Source: Drosophila miranda (lineage: Eukaryota; Arthropoda; Insecta; Diptera; Drosophilidae). Taken from it: a DNA stretch of 64,000 bases. Within the stretch, counting starts at the first letter, position 1. Each line of letters opens with the position of its first letter. Made by a program: the position numbers and the translations under genes. Positions 11,824 through 26,044 of this stretch are shown here, piece by piece. The stretch spans positions 15,996,001 to 16,060,000 of the forward strand of contig NC_046674.1 of the NCBI RefSeq assembly GCF_003369915.1. The letters are read 5' to 3'. Below the pieces are notes generated by a model. That model was not told where the DNA came from. It saw only the letters and a program-made list of their open reading frames with translations, and made no database searches.

Positions 11824-13889
11824 GGACAAGGACGGGGAAATGAAAATGCAACCCCATTTTACAGTGTTGCCAGCGTAAGTTCAACCCAAAATACAACCCT
11901 GATACATTTATCGAGATCCTCCATGAAACGAAAAAATTAAAGCTAAAGTGACAGATAACAGAAAAGAAAATAAGAGTTAGGAACATGAACAAGAGACAAA
12001 ATAGTGGAACTACAAAAGACTGAGTGCGCATATTAGTTGAGCTCATAATTAAACTTAAATATACACCCCTAACAAATACAATACAAATAATAACAATTAC
12101 AATCGATCAATACCAATCGGTAGTCGCAGAAAGCTAAAAGTTCACCATGTCTAACATGGATGAAAGTCTATAAACCATAACACTATAACCGAACAAGAAC
12201 AAGTCCGTTTCAGCTGGCAGCACTGTGCTAGTCGTCATCATATATACACATATGTATGTATGTATATTTTGATGGATCCAAGGCATAGCATAAACCGTAA
12301 CCTATAACATATATATCTCTAGTGATTAAATATCAAAGTTCCTATGCGTAATAGTAATTTATCGTAAAAGAGTTGCAGTCGAGAGAGCACAGGATGTGGA
12401 GAGAGGAAATCTAAATACGTACATACATGTATAAGGTGGGGTAGGCAGAGGATGATGGGCATTCATATATACGAGTCAAAGGATATATATCGTAGTAGCA
12501 GCATCAGCAGCTTCAAATCAAAATTACAATTATACATTTCTCATCTACTAGATATCGTGTGGTCTTAAAATAGGGCTGAACCCACACAAAAATTGTAGGC
12601 ATAAACTATGGTAAAGCTTCAGCACAATGAAATTGCTCAAAATCAAAAATTTTTTAGCGAAGACTTCACTCTGGGAATGTCCAGAATGTCTCCATTTCCT
12701 TCGATTCTCACTTTGGGAAAAACATCCTCTATATCGTATAAAGGCACTATAATCTTAACCGAAACTGAATAACAAATCTTATAAACAATGTCTTCAATTT
12801 TGATGAGATTTTTCCCGACCAAAACTTGTACATAAGGATTGTTAAAAGAGAACTCCAGGGGAAATTCCGATTTTAGATGAAAATTGAACAGAGTTAGCGG
12901 GGGTATTAGAGGGATGTAATGTTATAAAAGCAGAGGAAGATGATTAGAGAGAGGGATTGAAGAAAAGGAAAATTGCGCCAGAAGGTAAAAAATAAGAACA
13001 CACAAAAACAACTCAGGGCAAAAGTACAATGACCATTAGTACTTTTTTATACAAACATATTTAAAGAAAGGAAAACCAATAAGAATAAATAAATATAAAT
13101 ATGAAAACGATAAACGAGTAAAAATAATAATAGTATATATTATGAAACGTTAAAAAAAAAAACATAACAAAAATTGCTACCTCAGACGGACTTGAAAACA
13201 ATAATTTAAATAAAATGAATTTATAAAGAAAAAATCTATATAAAATCTATTAAACCGAAACCGCATCGAAAGGAAAGAAACCTTAAAGCTAAATAAGAAT
13301 TTTTTTGTAGTAAATTTACCTCAGAGCAGAACAACTAAAGTTTAGATATACATATGATTTAATATATTAATATAATATTTCGCTTGGTTTAATTAAAATT
13401 TTAAGTTCAAACATTCCAAAGACCAAAACTAGTCGCCTAACCACTAAACACATTCTAGTCAAACTTATGGAGATACATACTATATACATATACATATATA
13501 AAGATCGAACCAGAAGCCAAATCGGATCGATCAACTCTTCAGTTTTGGGCAACGATTCTTGCAGATTATTTTATAGTATTTAAGGCGTTTGTTCTTCGGC
13601 AAGAAGAGTTTCCCTCGAAGAGTTGATGATAGGACCGAGTCGAGCCTGGGACCCGGCGTTGATGAATTTGCTATATTTGAAATTCCTTTTTTTAAAAACG
13701 TGTGTTTTTTAAAATGCTGCGTGCCTTTTAGCAAATACTTCGCCGAGTCCCCACAAAACACAACTTAAGGGAAATCTAAAATCCAATATTTAAATCCATA
13801 TAGAAAAAGTACTACATTTTTTTTTATATTCCACTTATTTCTTAGTTCTTATAATATAATTTCATATGTGTGTATATATTACGAATAAA
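11824..13889 (+). other. 3' UTR of the zinc-finger gene
   Basis: AT-rich DNA without coding potential follows the stop codon. AATAAA hexamers occur at 13209-13214 and 13884-13889, the latter just after a TGTATATA sequence of Pumilio-site type. The exact cleavage sites, and hence UTR length, are inferred. Some of this segment could instead be intergenic. Confidence 0.55.
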
Positions 13890-16159
13890 TGTCTACATTT
13901 GTATTTGTTAAACTTGAGTTTCGTTTCTTTTTTTACTTTCAATTCAAAAATTGTGATTTCCAAATTGATCAATTACCAGATTACATTTTTTATTCTTTGA
14001 TTGAAGCGTGCCAGACCCGTGGACCTACTTCAGAATCTTAAAATCACACCGTGATTACCCGAGAAGTTTCCCTTGATAGGGGAAGACCTTTCCCATTGTT
14101 TTGGCTTCCAATAGGGGACCTTCATCTCTCCGATGGTTGTATGCTGGTCCAAGGCCTTGGCGACATCAATTATTAAATTGCCATTTGATTCAATTTGTCA
14201 AGAATGCCTGGAGCGAAATGTCTTGCGAGTAGATATGGTTAGGCACTTTAAAAAACAAAAAAACTCATTCGCAGCTGTTCCCCCCTAATTCTTCCCGTTT
14301 TTGAATAAAACCTACGAGCAGCACCCTCATAAAACATTCCGAACAAAAAAAAAAAACACAATAATAAGTAAAACTGTTTCCGGTTTTGGGACACGCAGTG
14401 ACCAACACACCCCTGATTAGTATGTTTGCTTTAAAAAATACATCTACATGAGAGTGTAGCCCGCTGAAAAAATGAGAGAAAAGCGCGATAACAAAAACCC
14501 AGCATGGTCCGGTGAGGGTCAAGTCGGCAGGGTCAGCAGCTGCTGTTGTAAAAAATTCCAATCCAAAATCAAAATCTATATACATTAAGCCATAGCGCTA
14601 TTGATTAAAAGTAGCCACACCCTGAGGCGCATGGATATCTCCCGTTTTCGGCAGTTAATTATTTGTCACGTGTCCATGCAAATTTCATCTCATTGATTAC
14701 GTACAGACATCCGATACTTTTACGGGCGCTGCTGCAATTAAAGATTGGGCCGCGGGGGTTGCTGCCACGGACTCGGACCTCGGACCAGGGGATGGTAGGC
14801 AAATTTCATAAATATTTTTCCGACATTTTTGCCCAAATCTTTTCTATTGAATTTTGATGGCAATTTGGGAAAATCGTCTGGCAGCAATTTTTAGGGCGCA
14901 AAGTCAGCCCCGACAAATACTACCCCATGGAGTCAGGTCAGTCCCAGTTCCCCTCCCAGTCCCCGTACCGATACTATAAGGGTGTTCCCTCTATTTGCAT
15001 GCTTAAAAGTGAACTGGAAAACTGCAATTTATGAAAAATCAAATGAAAAGGAAAGAATTGCATTCGCTGAGGGTGATTTAGCCGGAATCGCATCCCCTCT
15101 TACAATATGAGCAAATTTTGCTATGCAAATTCTCGAATTATTTTTGGGTCCCTTCCTGGGTTCTGGCAAATGATTTTCCATTCATTTTATTTCGTTCAAA
15201 TTTTCCTATAATTTTCAACCCCTCACAAAGATGAAGAAGAAGAGCGCACAAATCAAAAAAAAAACGCAAAGAAGAAGACACTTTTTAACATTAAAGCTAA
15301 ATAAATTTTACAAAAACAAAGATGAAAATTGCAATGTACCTTGAGCATTAATCAAAATTTTGTATGACCTCAGGCGCAAGTCTGATGGGGTCAGAAGGCA
15401 AAAACAATGAGAAAAATCAAAAATACAATTTTATTAGAACTAAGCAAAACGACACAAAATCAAAATAAAAACAAAAAACTCAAGAAAACTCTTGATACAT
15501 ATTTTAGTTGTAAATGTAAGTCAAACGAAAAAATGCATTCGAAAATTATTATTAATTCCAAATGTTGAAGTTGATGAAAGAAACGAAGGAGAAGAAGGTC
15601 GAGAATGGGAGAAGAAAACGATGAAAAGAAGAGAGGAAAAAACAAATGCAAACCAAAGACGTGAAAGAGCGCAAAATCAAAAGCCACGAGCAAAAATCAA
15701 AACAAAATTATATTTAAACAAAATCAAAAATCAAAATTATATTTAGCAATTGGCAAAATGTATGAGATATATACACAAAAATATATCTATATACATACAT
15801 ATATATATTATATATATTTAACAATTTTACTTTGTTATTATGTAAAACTATGTGTGAAACCAAAACTAAAAACTTTAACAAAAATTATTTATATTACGAG
15901 TATGTGTAAAATGTGAAAGAGCAAAGAATCAAAATGGAGGAGAACGGAAAACACATTTTTCATTTCATTGTAAGCGAGCATTTATCAAAAATTGTATGTG
16001 TTTTAAATTGATTATATTAAATATATATACAAATACATATAAATATATGGACCAGTGTGTGTGTTAATGGAAAGGTATTCAGATCCTTAGCAGATCCAGT
16101 ATCCCAGATTAGTGTTTACACTATCCTTTTTGGGGAGCAGAGACCTTTCAAACGCAGCG
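13890..16159. other. Intergenic, AT-rich, no gene seen
   Basis: Downstream flank of the zinc-finger transcript. It contains A-rich and TA-rich stretches (for example 15765-15830) and no open frame with protein-like composition. Confidence 0.6.
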
Positions 16160-16427
16160 ATGGAGCTGCTATCAACGTTTGACCAGCGTTGTAAACGTGA
16201 TCCGTTTATACACTTTCCGCACACATATTTGAAAGCAGATTGTGGATCATTAATTGCGGCAATACCAATGTGGATTCATGAATATTACGGTAAGACATAG
16301 CCAGAACGAGCTATTTATTATGAGAGTTGTCTATTTTTTCTTAGTTAGGGTATCTCTCACCTTTCATAAATATACTTACTGCTCCTGCTGTTTGTTGATC
16401 TGCCTCTGCCTCCGCTTGTGCTTGTGA
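16160..16427 (+). CDS. Doubtful small two-exon gene or orphan exon
   Basis: The frame starting ATGGAGCTGC at 16160 reads MELLSTFDQRCKRDPFIHFP and continues to HEYYG at 16289, where a consensus donor GGTAAGA lies. A 55-nt intron (16290-16344) with a pyrimidine-rich end TTTTTTCTTAG would join it, in phase 1, to a short second exon ending at 16427, giving about 70 residues with a Cys/Leu-rich tail. The first exon looks protein-like; the tail is compositionally simple and may be wrong. An acceptor (gagcag, ending 16140) would instead make this an internal exon of a larger gene. I recognise no family. Confidence 0.25.
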
Positions 16428-17913
16428 GGCTTGTTTGTGGTACGAGAACTGTGCTTACGGTTCGACGGCGCTCAAGCAGTTGCACTCAGGTACAAGTGCC
16501 ATCATCGTGTGCTTAAAATGTGCTTTGGTCGCCCTGTGATTCCCATTGAAAGTCTGTCTGTGGGAGAGCGACTTGTCTAAGCTGATTGTGTGGCCCTTGA
16601 GACGGGATCTCTGTGCCACCCCAAGTAAGATTCATATCTGCTATTCGAACTTCGTCCACTACCTTCCTGACATGGGAAAAAACTCAACTTTTGCGAGTTT
16701 TGACATTTGCTTTCAGCTTTCCAATATCTCGAAGGGAGAGGAAGGGAAGAAAAGAACAGGGCAGCACCCTCCAGCTACAAAAGGCGGCTTCCTTTGGCTT
16801 GTTGCTACCCTCCTAAGCATTAAAGGCATTGCGAAATCAAAGTATATCAATATTTGTATTACATGAGGCGCACACAAGAACAGACACACTCTCCACTCCA
16901 CTCACAGGCATCTCTCACTGTAATGGCCAACAACAAGGCCTGTGGAAATGTCTTATCAATAATTTTTGTAAAGAATGCGACGAAATCAATTCCTAACAGT
17001 ACCAGGGGATGGAGATACTCTATAGGTGGATATGGCGATGGAGAGGGGGAGATGCGCGTTGGGCGCGTGTTCCTGACAGCTCCATAGTTTCCGTGTCCCG
17101 CCTCACTTCCTGTTGCCAAAAAGGAGAAGAATGAAACTGTTCATATTTCCCAAGCGGAAAAGAGAAAGCCGGGTCTGTATATGCTTTTGGTGGAGTGTAA
17201 GTATTACCATGTACATAAATATGTATAGAAGAAATTATGTTGAAAGTAGATAGTGTTTACTAGATATGTATAAATAGTAGGAACTTCGGAATCAGTTTGG
17301 AAATTAATTTTGTGACTTGTAAGGGATGCATTCACAGGTATAGAATATTGATTATATAGCTGAGATTTTCTATATGTACCTATGCATATATTATTGCTAA
17401 TGGGTTCCTTATTTATCCTATCCGTCATAGCAATCGCTCAAAACTTCCACAATTTAATAACTATTTTCAACGTTATTCGGATGGTTTCTGTGTGGAAAAT
17501 TAGTTTTTAATCGATTTGACAGAACTTCACACGCAGCGAAGCCATGGCTACAAATGACCCACGGATCGACTGACCAGGAACACCCATTTGAACGCCATTA
17601 GAGGGCCACCTCCCAAATACCCAATAAAGATAAGTACATACATACATATGTGCGTATATACTCGCATACTGGTATACTCCTATATGTGTGTATGTGTACA
17701 TATAATTTCAATTCTCAATTAAATTGTTGAGGCGGCGCCGAGCGCAAACAACAATTTTTGTTGTCACCATATGCTTGGGCAACGCTTTCACTTTTATTAT
17801 ACCCTTTAGTGGGCGACTGCGAAGATATGTTGGACTGGCGGGAGTATATGTACATACATAGCTGCGATATGAAATATTTTCATATTAGTGAAACACTTTC
17901 CTTATACAACTTC

Positions 17914-17988
17914 CACTTTCGGAGAAAATCTATTGGTTAAGATAGATCTACGTGTAAATATTAAACTTGCATGTCTTTTTTCCTGGGT
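17914..17988. mobile_element. Short MITE-like element (copy of the TA-flanked family)
   Basis: Begins CACTTTCGGAGAAAATC and ends ...CTTTTTTCCTGGGTA. Its interior (GTGTAAATATTAAA..., then ATGTCTTTT) matches the element at 32382-32462 over most of its length. Both ends are degenerate. No coding capacity. Confidence 0.5.
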
Positions 17989-18528
17989 ATTTAAAGGACA
18001 GTAATCAAATAAAATAGAAGGGTATTGCAACATCGAATCTCTCACCAAGACCTTTCGTTGCTGAGTGTTTTTTGGGACTTCGTTTCGTTGACCGCTCGCT
18101 GAGTCCTTGGAACGTGTCAAAAAACCCCAGACGCAGAACGAAAGCAACCTCAACAACAACAACAAACTTTAATAATTTAACTTATGGATTTTTTTTGTGG
18201 GCCCCGGGAATTTCGAGGGGTAAGTATTTGTTATTTCGTTTTCCCATTTTCCAAATGCCTATCAAGACGATGGTGAGGGTGAGTTTTTCATTTGTATGTG
18301 CCTTGGCATATGCACATTAGTCCCGAAAATACGGCAATTTAAATAAATGACGCAAAAGGACACGCCACGCACCAAAGACGTATGACACAGGGTATAGGGC
18401 TATTGTAGGGTAGGCGCTACTAATGACTTTTCAGAATGCGACAAAAAATATTTTTTTAGTATCACTTTGCATATGTACATTTTCACTAATTCCAAACTCG
18501 ATAAACAAAAATTTTCAGATAATTTCCA

Positions 18529-19185
18529 CTAACAGTTTTGCCTTGGTCGCTTATCCTTGGTTGCCTGATGATGAGGCCTGATGAGGTCATGAATGACCTG
18601 TTCCGTGACCTGCAGACCGATGCTGGAGTAGCCGGCCCTGGCGAGCAGATCCTCCTCCTCCTCCAGCACAAATAAGTGTGGATTTCCATTAAGAGGGAGT
18701 CGTTGCACCAGCAGAGCGTTGGCATCGTGCCGGAAGAGATCCATGGCCCGATATTGGGCCATTCGGGCCTGCATGTAGTTCTGTTGCGTAAGCGGGTCTG
18801 AGAGGTCGAGGCCGTCGCCCGACTTGGGCAGACTCTCGCTTGCCTGGTCCAGCTGCATCACCAGGCGGCGCACAATAAAGTTGGCAAACCGCCGACGCGC
18901 CCTACGCTTGAACAGCCTGATAACCCACTGATGGGGCGAGAAGCACTCCAAGGCTATGAAAAACAGCAACGCGAACTTGACAACGATCTTTGGCAGGAAT
19001 AAATGCTCATTCACTAGGGTCCTTGCCATCGCACACCAGTAGAACAGATCGCAGGAGTGAAAAGTCAGGCTGTAATCCAGTATGGTCGTGGTTAGAAGGA
19101 TCAGCGCATGGAAGAGCCCCAGTACAACGTGGTGGCGCTGGATCCATCCGATAACGAAGATCATTATACGGCGTAGGATATGCAT
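18529..19185 (-). CDS. Predicted membrane protein, 218 residues, unknown function
   Basis: Single-exon frame starting at 19185. The N-terminal third is hydrophobic, with likely membrane helices near residues 5-13/20-36 and 70-82. A strongly basic stretch follows (RLFKRRARRRF, about 91-101), then a soluble acidic C-terminal region ending DKRPRQNC. The basic cluster after the last helix suggests the C-terminal part is cytosolic. Codon composition and GC are clearly higher than in the flanks, which supports a real gene. I do not recognise a family. There are no close neighbours: the nearest confident genes are about 5 kb (left) and 8 kb (right) away. Confidence 0.8.
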   Translation of the reverse strand: MHILRRIMIFVIGWIQRHHVVLGLFHALILLTTTILDYSLTFHSCDLFYWCAMARTLVNEHLFLPKIVVKFALLFFIALECFSPHQWVIRLFKRRARRRFANFIVRRLVMQLDQASESLPKSGDGLDLSDPLTQQNYMQARMAQYRAMDLFRHDANALLVQRLPLNGNPHLFVLEEEEDLLARAGYSSIGLQVTEQVIHDLIRPHHQATKDKRPRQNC

Positions 19186-22100
19186 ATTTGCAACCGAAAT
19201 TTTTTATTTCACTAACAACAAAATTTTACTATACAAATCATTTGGAAATGATTTAGGATAGTTAAGGCTATGATGCTAGATTATTATAATAATGGATAAT
19301 AAGATGGATGGATATCTTGAAGGAGAGATGTGTTGTTGAGTGGATATTTTGAGTTGTACAAATCGGGCTTTCTAGATTTTGCCGCTGAATGATATTTTAG
19401 AAGATAAGGCAGTTTTCTCTTAATTTCAGATAAGAATAGATATCCAAATGATATTGTTTTGTCTCTAAAGTAGTAATATGTACTCGTATAAGTAGATATA
19501 AATACACATGGATGGAATTATTGTTACCTGGGCGGTCATCCCTTAGCTGTGAAAATTCCTCCTTAAGCATCAGTTTCGAGCATCTGTAGCCCTGAGTCGA
19601 GATAGATTTCATGGTACTTTAAAGAATCATCCAAACATGCATGGATCACTATGAAATTGTACGACCACGAGTAGATAATTTACTTGTAATCCTTTTATTT
19701 CTGTAGCGAAAAGAACCCCAAGGATACCTTTACACGACATATCTCTTTTGCATACCCGTAAGTACTTATAAATGACATCTCACCAATCTGCAGGTAAAGA
19801 ACTCCAGATACATGTAAGTACATGTATCGAACTGAGAACTAATGAGCGATTTCGGTTCAATTTTAGTTTCGTTTTGAGATTTCGCTCCTGCCGTTGTTGG
19901 TCCTGGTCCCTGGTCCTTTCCTTTTCAATTGGATACACACAGCCTCAATTCCATGTGCGTGAGGGGCAGTACGGAAAGAGCAGGAGGAAGGAGGCGGTTC
20001 AACGGGCGTTGATGAGGAATAAAACTTGTCAGGAGAAAGGAGGCAAAGGACACACACGCACACACACGCACACAAACACATGCCTCCTGTGTACTTGTAT
20101 GGTTACGTTATGTTGCAAGGAGAGTGAGAGAAAGTGGTGATACGAGGGGAAAAGGACATCGGGGCAGGAGGCAAGTGGCAAGAGGCAGGGCAGGAATGGC
20201 AGCGAACGAACGGAAGCAACAAGAGGGCAAATAATTTTTTCCCCTCCACATGAAAGTTGAGAGAAAAATACGAAGAAAATTGTAATTTTCATCAACCTAA
20301 CACAAAAAAAAAAAAAACAAGAAAAGCAGAAACTTCTTCCAGCTTGACCTTAAAAGAAAATTAGATGCTCGTGTTGGGGATTCATTCATGTGTGTGTTTG
20401 TGCGGGAATATATGTATGTAGTAGTAGAGTATATGTATGTGTATATACTATATATATGCGTGGGCATGTGTGTGAGTGATATCGAACAAAATTCCAAAAT
20501 AAAAAGAAAAATTTAACGCAAAAAGGCAAAGTTCTGGTTCTGGTTTTGGTTCTGGGGAGTGTCCGAGCTGGGATAAGGTTGCCGAAGGAGAGGGTGGAGA
20601 ACGGGGTGCGGGGTATGCAGGAGAGTGTGTGTGTGTGTGTGCCTGAGACTTCTCCAATTTCTCGGCTAACCAGCTGGACTCTGGACTCTGGGAAGTGCAA
20701 GAGGATGAGGGTGGTCCAGACTCTTGTCCCTTTTTCATGGCTGGGAAAAACAGGGGGATATACTCGTACATATGTATGCTAAAGTGAAAAGTAGTAAATT
20801 GAACTTTCTTCCTCTTCATCTGCTCCGGCTTTGTGGGGTTTTGTGCGGTCTTGTGGGCCTCTGTCGCTGTCCGGCTTGGTTTTTATATTTTTGTGGGCAA
20901 TTTGTACTTTGTCTGCGCGTTCAGCACTTTTTGCAGTTGTTGCTTTTGGCTACTTTTCCACTTTTCTTTTCACTTTCGTTTTACGGCTTTCCATGTGTGT
21001 GCAGGGATTGTGGAAATTTCTGGGAGGAGGAAAATGGGCATGAGAATGGGATTTGGTTTTGCGGAATTCTCGGGGCTGGGCGCATTCGTTATTTATCGCT
21101 TTGCAAATTAAAGTTGAGCCGCATAAAACTTGCAAAATTATTTATAGCAATAAATATTAACCAATCCCACGCCCTCACATTCCCAGACTATCCCCAGAAA
21201 CCTTAATTAAAAAAAGGAGCAAAAGAAACTTGTCAGGATAGTCGGAGGAGGAGAGGAGAAAGAAGAAAGAAAGAAGCGGCAGATAATAAATTGAAAATTC
21301 TATCCGATGTAACAGCCGGGAATTGGGAAAAGAAAAGGGGAGGAGTGAGGGGGAGAGGAAAATCCATGCTGATGAAGTGAAAATCATAATGTCAGGATGG
21401 ACTTGACAGCTAATGGCGGCAGCAAAAACAATATCCACATCCTGCCGTGTCCTTGTGCGAGGAATTTCTGTGCAAAAAAGTGCGAGTGTAATTACAGTGG
21501 AAACTGCCTTGCAAGAGTGTTTTATTTAACAGGATGGATTCCTCTATAAAATTCCTTGTATATACAATTAAAGGATAGGGATACATCCTTAAAATCTACA
21601 AAGTTGGCCAGATTATAGCTTCGGGCTGTTCTTACTCCTAGAGATGCTTCACTGTATCAAATGATGACAATAAAATTGCTTTGCCCGGGTATTCGTCTCC
21701 ACATGTACATATGTGTGTGTTTGTGTGTGTGTTGCCATGGCTGTGTGGGTGCGTGTCAGGAATGACAGTCGGGAAAGCGACTGCTCGACCAAAAAAATCT
21801 ATGCTTGACTCACCCACACACCCATCCCCTCTCACCACAACTTTCCCCTGCAGTGATTTTGCAATGAAATTCGATGGCCCCGCAAGGCGATGGAAGTGGA
21901 AGTTGGTACGATATCAGCCTCATTATGGAAAATCAATAGAAGAGAAACGTAACTTTAGACTATGCCAGAAAGAGAAGGGGAAATTGATAGAGAATAAGAT
22001 GGAGAGAAAGATAGAAGTAGAAAGAAAGAGAAGGGGAAATTGATAGAGAACAGGATGGAGAGAATGGAAGAAAGGAGAATGGAATAAAGAGAGATGGAAT

Positions 22101-25100
22101 AAGTAGTTCAATGATATGGACTACGCATTAACTAAAATTTCGATACAAAAACGAGCTGCTCCTCTTCCCATCCCCTTCAGAGCAAACAAACAAAAAAAGA
22201 GAAAAACAAAATTAATTAATTTATGTGCCAGCCCGAATTTTCCATGGCAATACACACACACATACACACAAACACAAGCACACACAGACAACAATCTATA
22301 GATACTCGTACAATTTTTCCAATTTCAACGTCATCCTCTAACAATTTTTCGTCCTCATTCGATGTCGTTGTCGATGTCGGTTTCGATGCCGTTGTTGTTG
22401 TCGGCTTCGACTGGAACTCATTACGAAAACATAATAACAGAATAAATATTGAAAGAAATGGCATAGAATTATAAAAGCCTTGTCCAAAGGCAAGCAGAAA
22501 GTGGGCCCTCTCTCAAGCCAAACCATTCTATAGAGGATGGAGAGGCCCCCAATCTTGTCCTCGCCCCCAAAGCGCCAATAAATTTCCTGAACTATCACAC
22601 GCTCACAACCAAAAATACATTCGCACCCAGCCACACACACACACCCACCCACACAGATACTCGGAGTGCGTAAGCTGCTTACGGCTAAGAGCGCGAGTGT
22701 ATCTGTGTGTGGTCAGACTTTGAATGTGTGTCTCGGTCCCCGAAGCTTAAGATATCCTGCATCTGACAAAAACAGCTACATATATGTTTATGATATAGTG
22801 GCGTGATGTGATTGCATATGTAGAACGATATTCAGTAGAACAAGTTTGAACATGTTTTGAAAAACCAAAAAGTTTGCTGTTCTAAGAGCTGCTTCAGAAA
22901 CGCTGCCTGCGTTGCTTTTTTATTGTAGCTAACAATAAACATAATAATACCTTCTGAAAGGGCATAAAAAATAGGGCCATTACATCCCCCTCAATCTCCA
23001 GACAATGTCTATTATACTTTTATCTCAGAAATGTTCCAGAACAGCAGCCTTCACTTGCCAGCGGAGAAAGTGGTCCGCATCGAGCGGCCATTTATCAATT
23101 ATTGTATAAATATCGAAAATATTTATTTTAAATCTTCTTTAAGCTGTCCTCTTAAGCTTCCTTAACATTATTTATAAAGAACATCAGATTGAATGTGCCA
23201 TGAGGGGAGAATGAAAAGAAAAACTTTAAAAATAGGTGTAAGTCAATACTATGAAAAAACAAAACATAGAAAATTTCCAAATTTGATTTTGAGTTGCCTT
23301 TAGGTAAACCCATGATCTCCCACTGTGCTTAAGAATTGGAATAACCAACAGTATACCCTCAACATTTTACACATTTTCAGGCGGCGCGTGTCTTGATTTA
23401 AAACCCATATTTAGTACTAACTCACAGACCATTCAACTGAACCACAAAAAGAGTCACTTTTTACACAAAAAAAAACACCCAATAAATGTTTCTTATCTTT
23501 AACACCCCAGAAAACCGGGAAAAAAACACGGATAGGGATAGGACCCCTAAGCCTTGGGCAAACACAGACGCGTGCGCCAATAATATCGAAATCGAATAAG
23601 TAAACAAGATTCATAAAAAAACTATAAGATACAAGGCCTTCTCGTGTGTGTGTTTGTGTGGCACGGGTGGTTTGTGTTTTTAAAAACCATTCGTAGAGAA
23701 CCACCAGAGAGCCAGACCCTATCCAGTGCCCCGAATGGTGGCAGCTGCTGCTGCTTGTCCTCTGTGAAATTCAGACGCGTGTGAAGCGTGTGTGTGCCCT
23801 GGGTGCCCTGGGTGCCGTGCCCCCCCAAAAGATGTTAAAGGAATCGAAATAAATTTCATTCGAGTTTACAATTCTACGTAGTAGAACCCTCTCGAAAGGG
23901 TTGTCGTTGTCCGCTGCAATCAATGGCCCATCGCATAATGCACATGGCACATGGCAGATTGGACAGTTTTCCAAGCACAATTTTTCTCGTTGAAAATGTG
24001 TAAAATTTTACCCCAAAAACGAAAGAGGTCAGGTCACCAAATTACTTTTGAGCGCGCATTGCAGCGTCAAATCAAGCGAATGAAAAGTAAAATCCATGCA
24101 TGATACGATATAAGCCATAAGGGGGAAGCCTCTGTCCCTGCCCCATCCCCTGCCCATAGAGAAAGGGGTTACGGGCCATAGGGTAAGGGGTAAGTGGTGC
24201 GGGCTGTGAACCCTTGCCCATTGTAAAGTTGCAATTTTCTATGGATAATGCGAAATTTCCAACGTAAAAAAAAGGAAAAAATAACAAAAAATTTCTTGAC
24301 ATTTTTCGCATAAAAATCTCGTTGGGTCGAGGGTTAGAGGCAGGGGTAAAAAGGGTCACCACTCATTGTGTAAATAAAGGATCAGCATTGGGATCCGGAT
24401 CGATGCAACCAACTGTCACACGTCCATGCGAAATTAATAAATTACATTTTCTCCTTTCTTTTTCGCATAAAAATGTGTGCCAACTTTTTAGCCAAAAAAA
24501 AAATAAGAGGAAAATTTAATTTTTTTATTCGGGTGCACATGGTAGCAGGGACAGGGCAGGGGCTGTGCCCGAAGAAGGGGTTGCGACACATTAGCTGATC
24601 TGAACCTATTAATAAGCGTTGCCAACCCCGGGTGCGACCTCGCGACGCATCGCCTGACACGTGGGTCAATGTCGCCCGACCTGAAGCGACAGTGGCAGCG
24701 GCAGCTTCCTCCTTATTCTGACAGGCGGCACAAAAAATGGGTGAAAAACTACCATAAAAGAACCAAAAAAAAAAAATAAAAAAAAGACAAAAAACGGAAG
24801 CCCGTTAAAATTCTCACTCGATTTGAAATTGGAATTTTTCAATAAATTGGCACAAAACCTTGGCCATTCTTTGTTCGGCAGGCAATAATCCTCTTAACTG
24901 CAGCGCGACTGTCGCAAAATTGTGACAAAGGAAATGCTGGAACTGGGAAATAGGGGTACCAATGCTGGTGGCTTTGTTTCTTTCTCCATATCTCCAGTTG
25001 TTATTGTTGTTGTTTCTGGCACTAGTTCAATAAATGAGATTTCGTTCGGAACAAGGGCCAGCTATGCATACATATAGCGTATTCCGTATAGCAGAAGCCT

Positions 25101-26044
25101 CCCAGGCTAAGCCGTTAACTAGGACTGGACCAATCATTTTGGTGATTACTCAAAGAAAAAACGACAGCCAAATCGGTCGAAACCTAATGTTTATATTTCC
25201 CTTAAATGTGATGAAGCTAATCATAGGATTATCCCAAAGACCTAACAGTTAAAGCCTGTCAGAATTTTCACTATTTCTTTACAGTTTTTAGCATAGTATA
25301 TTGCATAGTATTAAAATATAGAAAAATCTATAATATATAATGTAACTATAATATATGTATAATGCATTATATAATTAAAAAAGGTTACAAATCTCAGGGA
25401 CAACAAGTCCATTCAGATACCAAGACTATATGGAAAGTCAAAACAGTTTGCGTTTTCTACACTTCCATTTCAATCCATTCCATTCCAATAAAAAGTAGAG
25501 ATTAAGATGTACAAGTGTGAGTGCCAAATGTTAGAAAATATAAAAAAAAAATTAACTACAAAGGAAATAAGATATATAAATAATAAATATATTCAAAGGC
25601 CTATGTACAACCCCATCGGATAGAGACAGATTACTTCAGTGGAGCAGTGGGCAAACCGACTATCTATCCGCATAAATATACGCCGTCTTTCGTATTATCA
25701 AAGACTATACAACACTTCGTCTCTGACCGCGGCCCGCTTCCTACTCAGCTTCGTCTGTTCAGATTGTCTGGGCAGCTGAATCTAGGACCGGATTCCTGCA
25801 ACAAAAATAAAGGCGAAGAAAATACGTACTTTTCGGCCTGTTACTTTCTTAGCAACAAATACGCAGTACTTGGTGACGCGCAAAAGTCGGTCTTCTAGAC
25901 AAGCGAATGGTTTAACAGGGAATGCCCAGGAATACAATACAAAATTGCATGACTTGGGCCTGACGGTCATATTTTCTCCAAGACCGAAACCTCGCCACCA
26001 TTTAATAATTTTAAAATTTGTATTTAAAAAATATAGCCGTTGAA
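19186..26044. other. Gene-free region with simple repeats
   Basis: About 7 kb without a convincing gene. It contains CA/GT tracts (about 20050-20080, 20625-20640, 22250-22290, 22635-22650), A-rich runs and GA-rich DNA. Open frames such as those around 20.8-21.2 kb and 23.8-24.0 kb have microsatellite-driven or non-ATG starts and no recognisable domains. Regulatory DNA is possible but not visible. Confidence 0.6.
21967..22066 (+). repeat. 56-bp direct duplication in GA-rich DNA
   Basis: The segment starting AGAAAGAGAAGGGGAAATTG at 21967 recurs at 22023 with two substitutions over about 42 bases, so the repeat period is 56 bp. Confidence 0.85.

Noticed and set aside
20724..21206. 160-codon plus frame
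   Set aside because: Phe/Cys/Leu-rich translation of T-rich non-coding DNA; competing frames are equally open.
23771..23980. Minus frame with CPICHVPCALC pattern
   Set aside because: No ATG start, no continuation of a zinc-binding domain, and the Cys pattern comes from repeated CATGTGC words.
25647..25898. 83-codon plus frame
   Set aside because: No family, no splice context and mixed composition; possibly an old mobile-element remnant, but nothing supports it.
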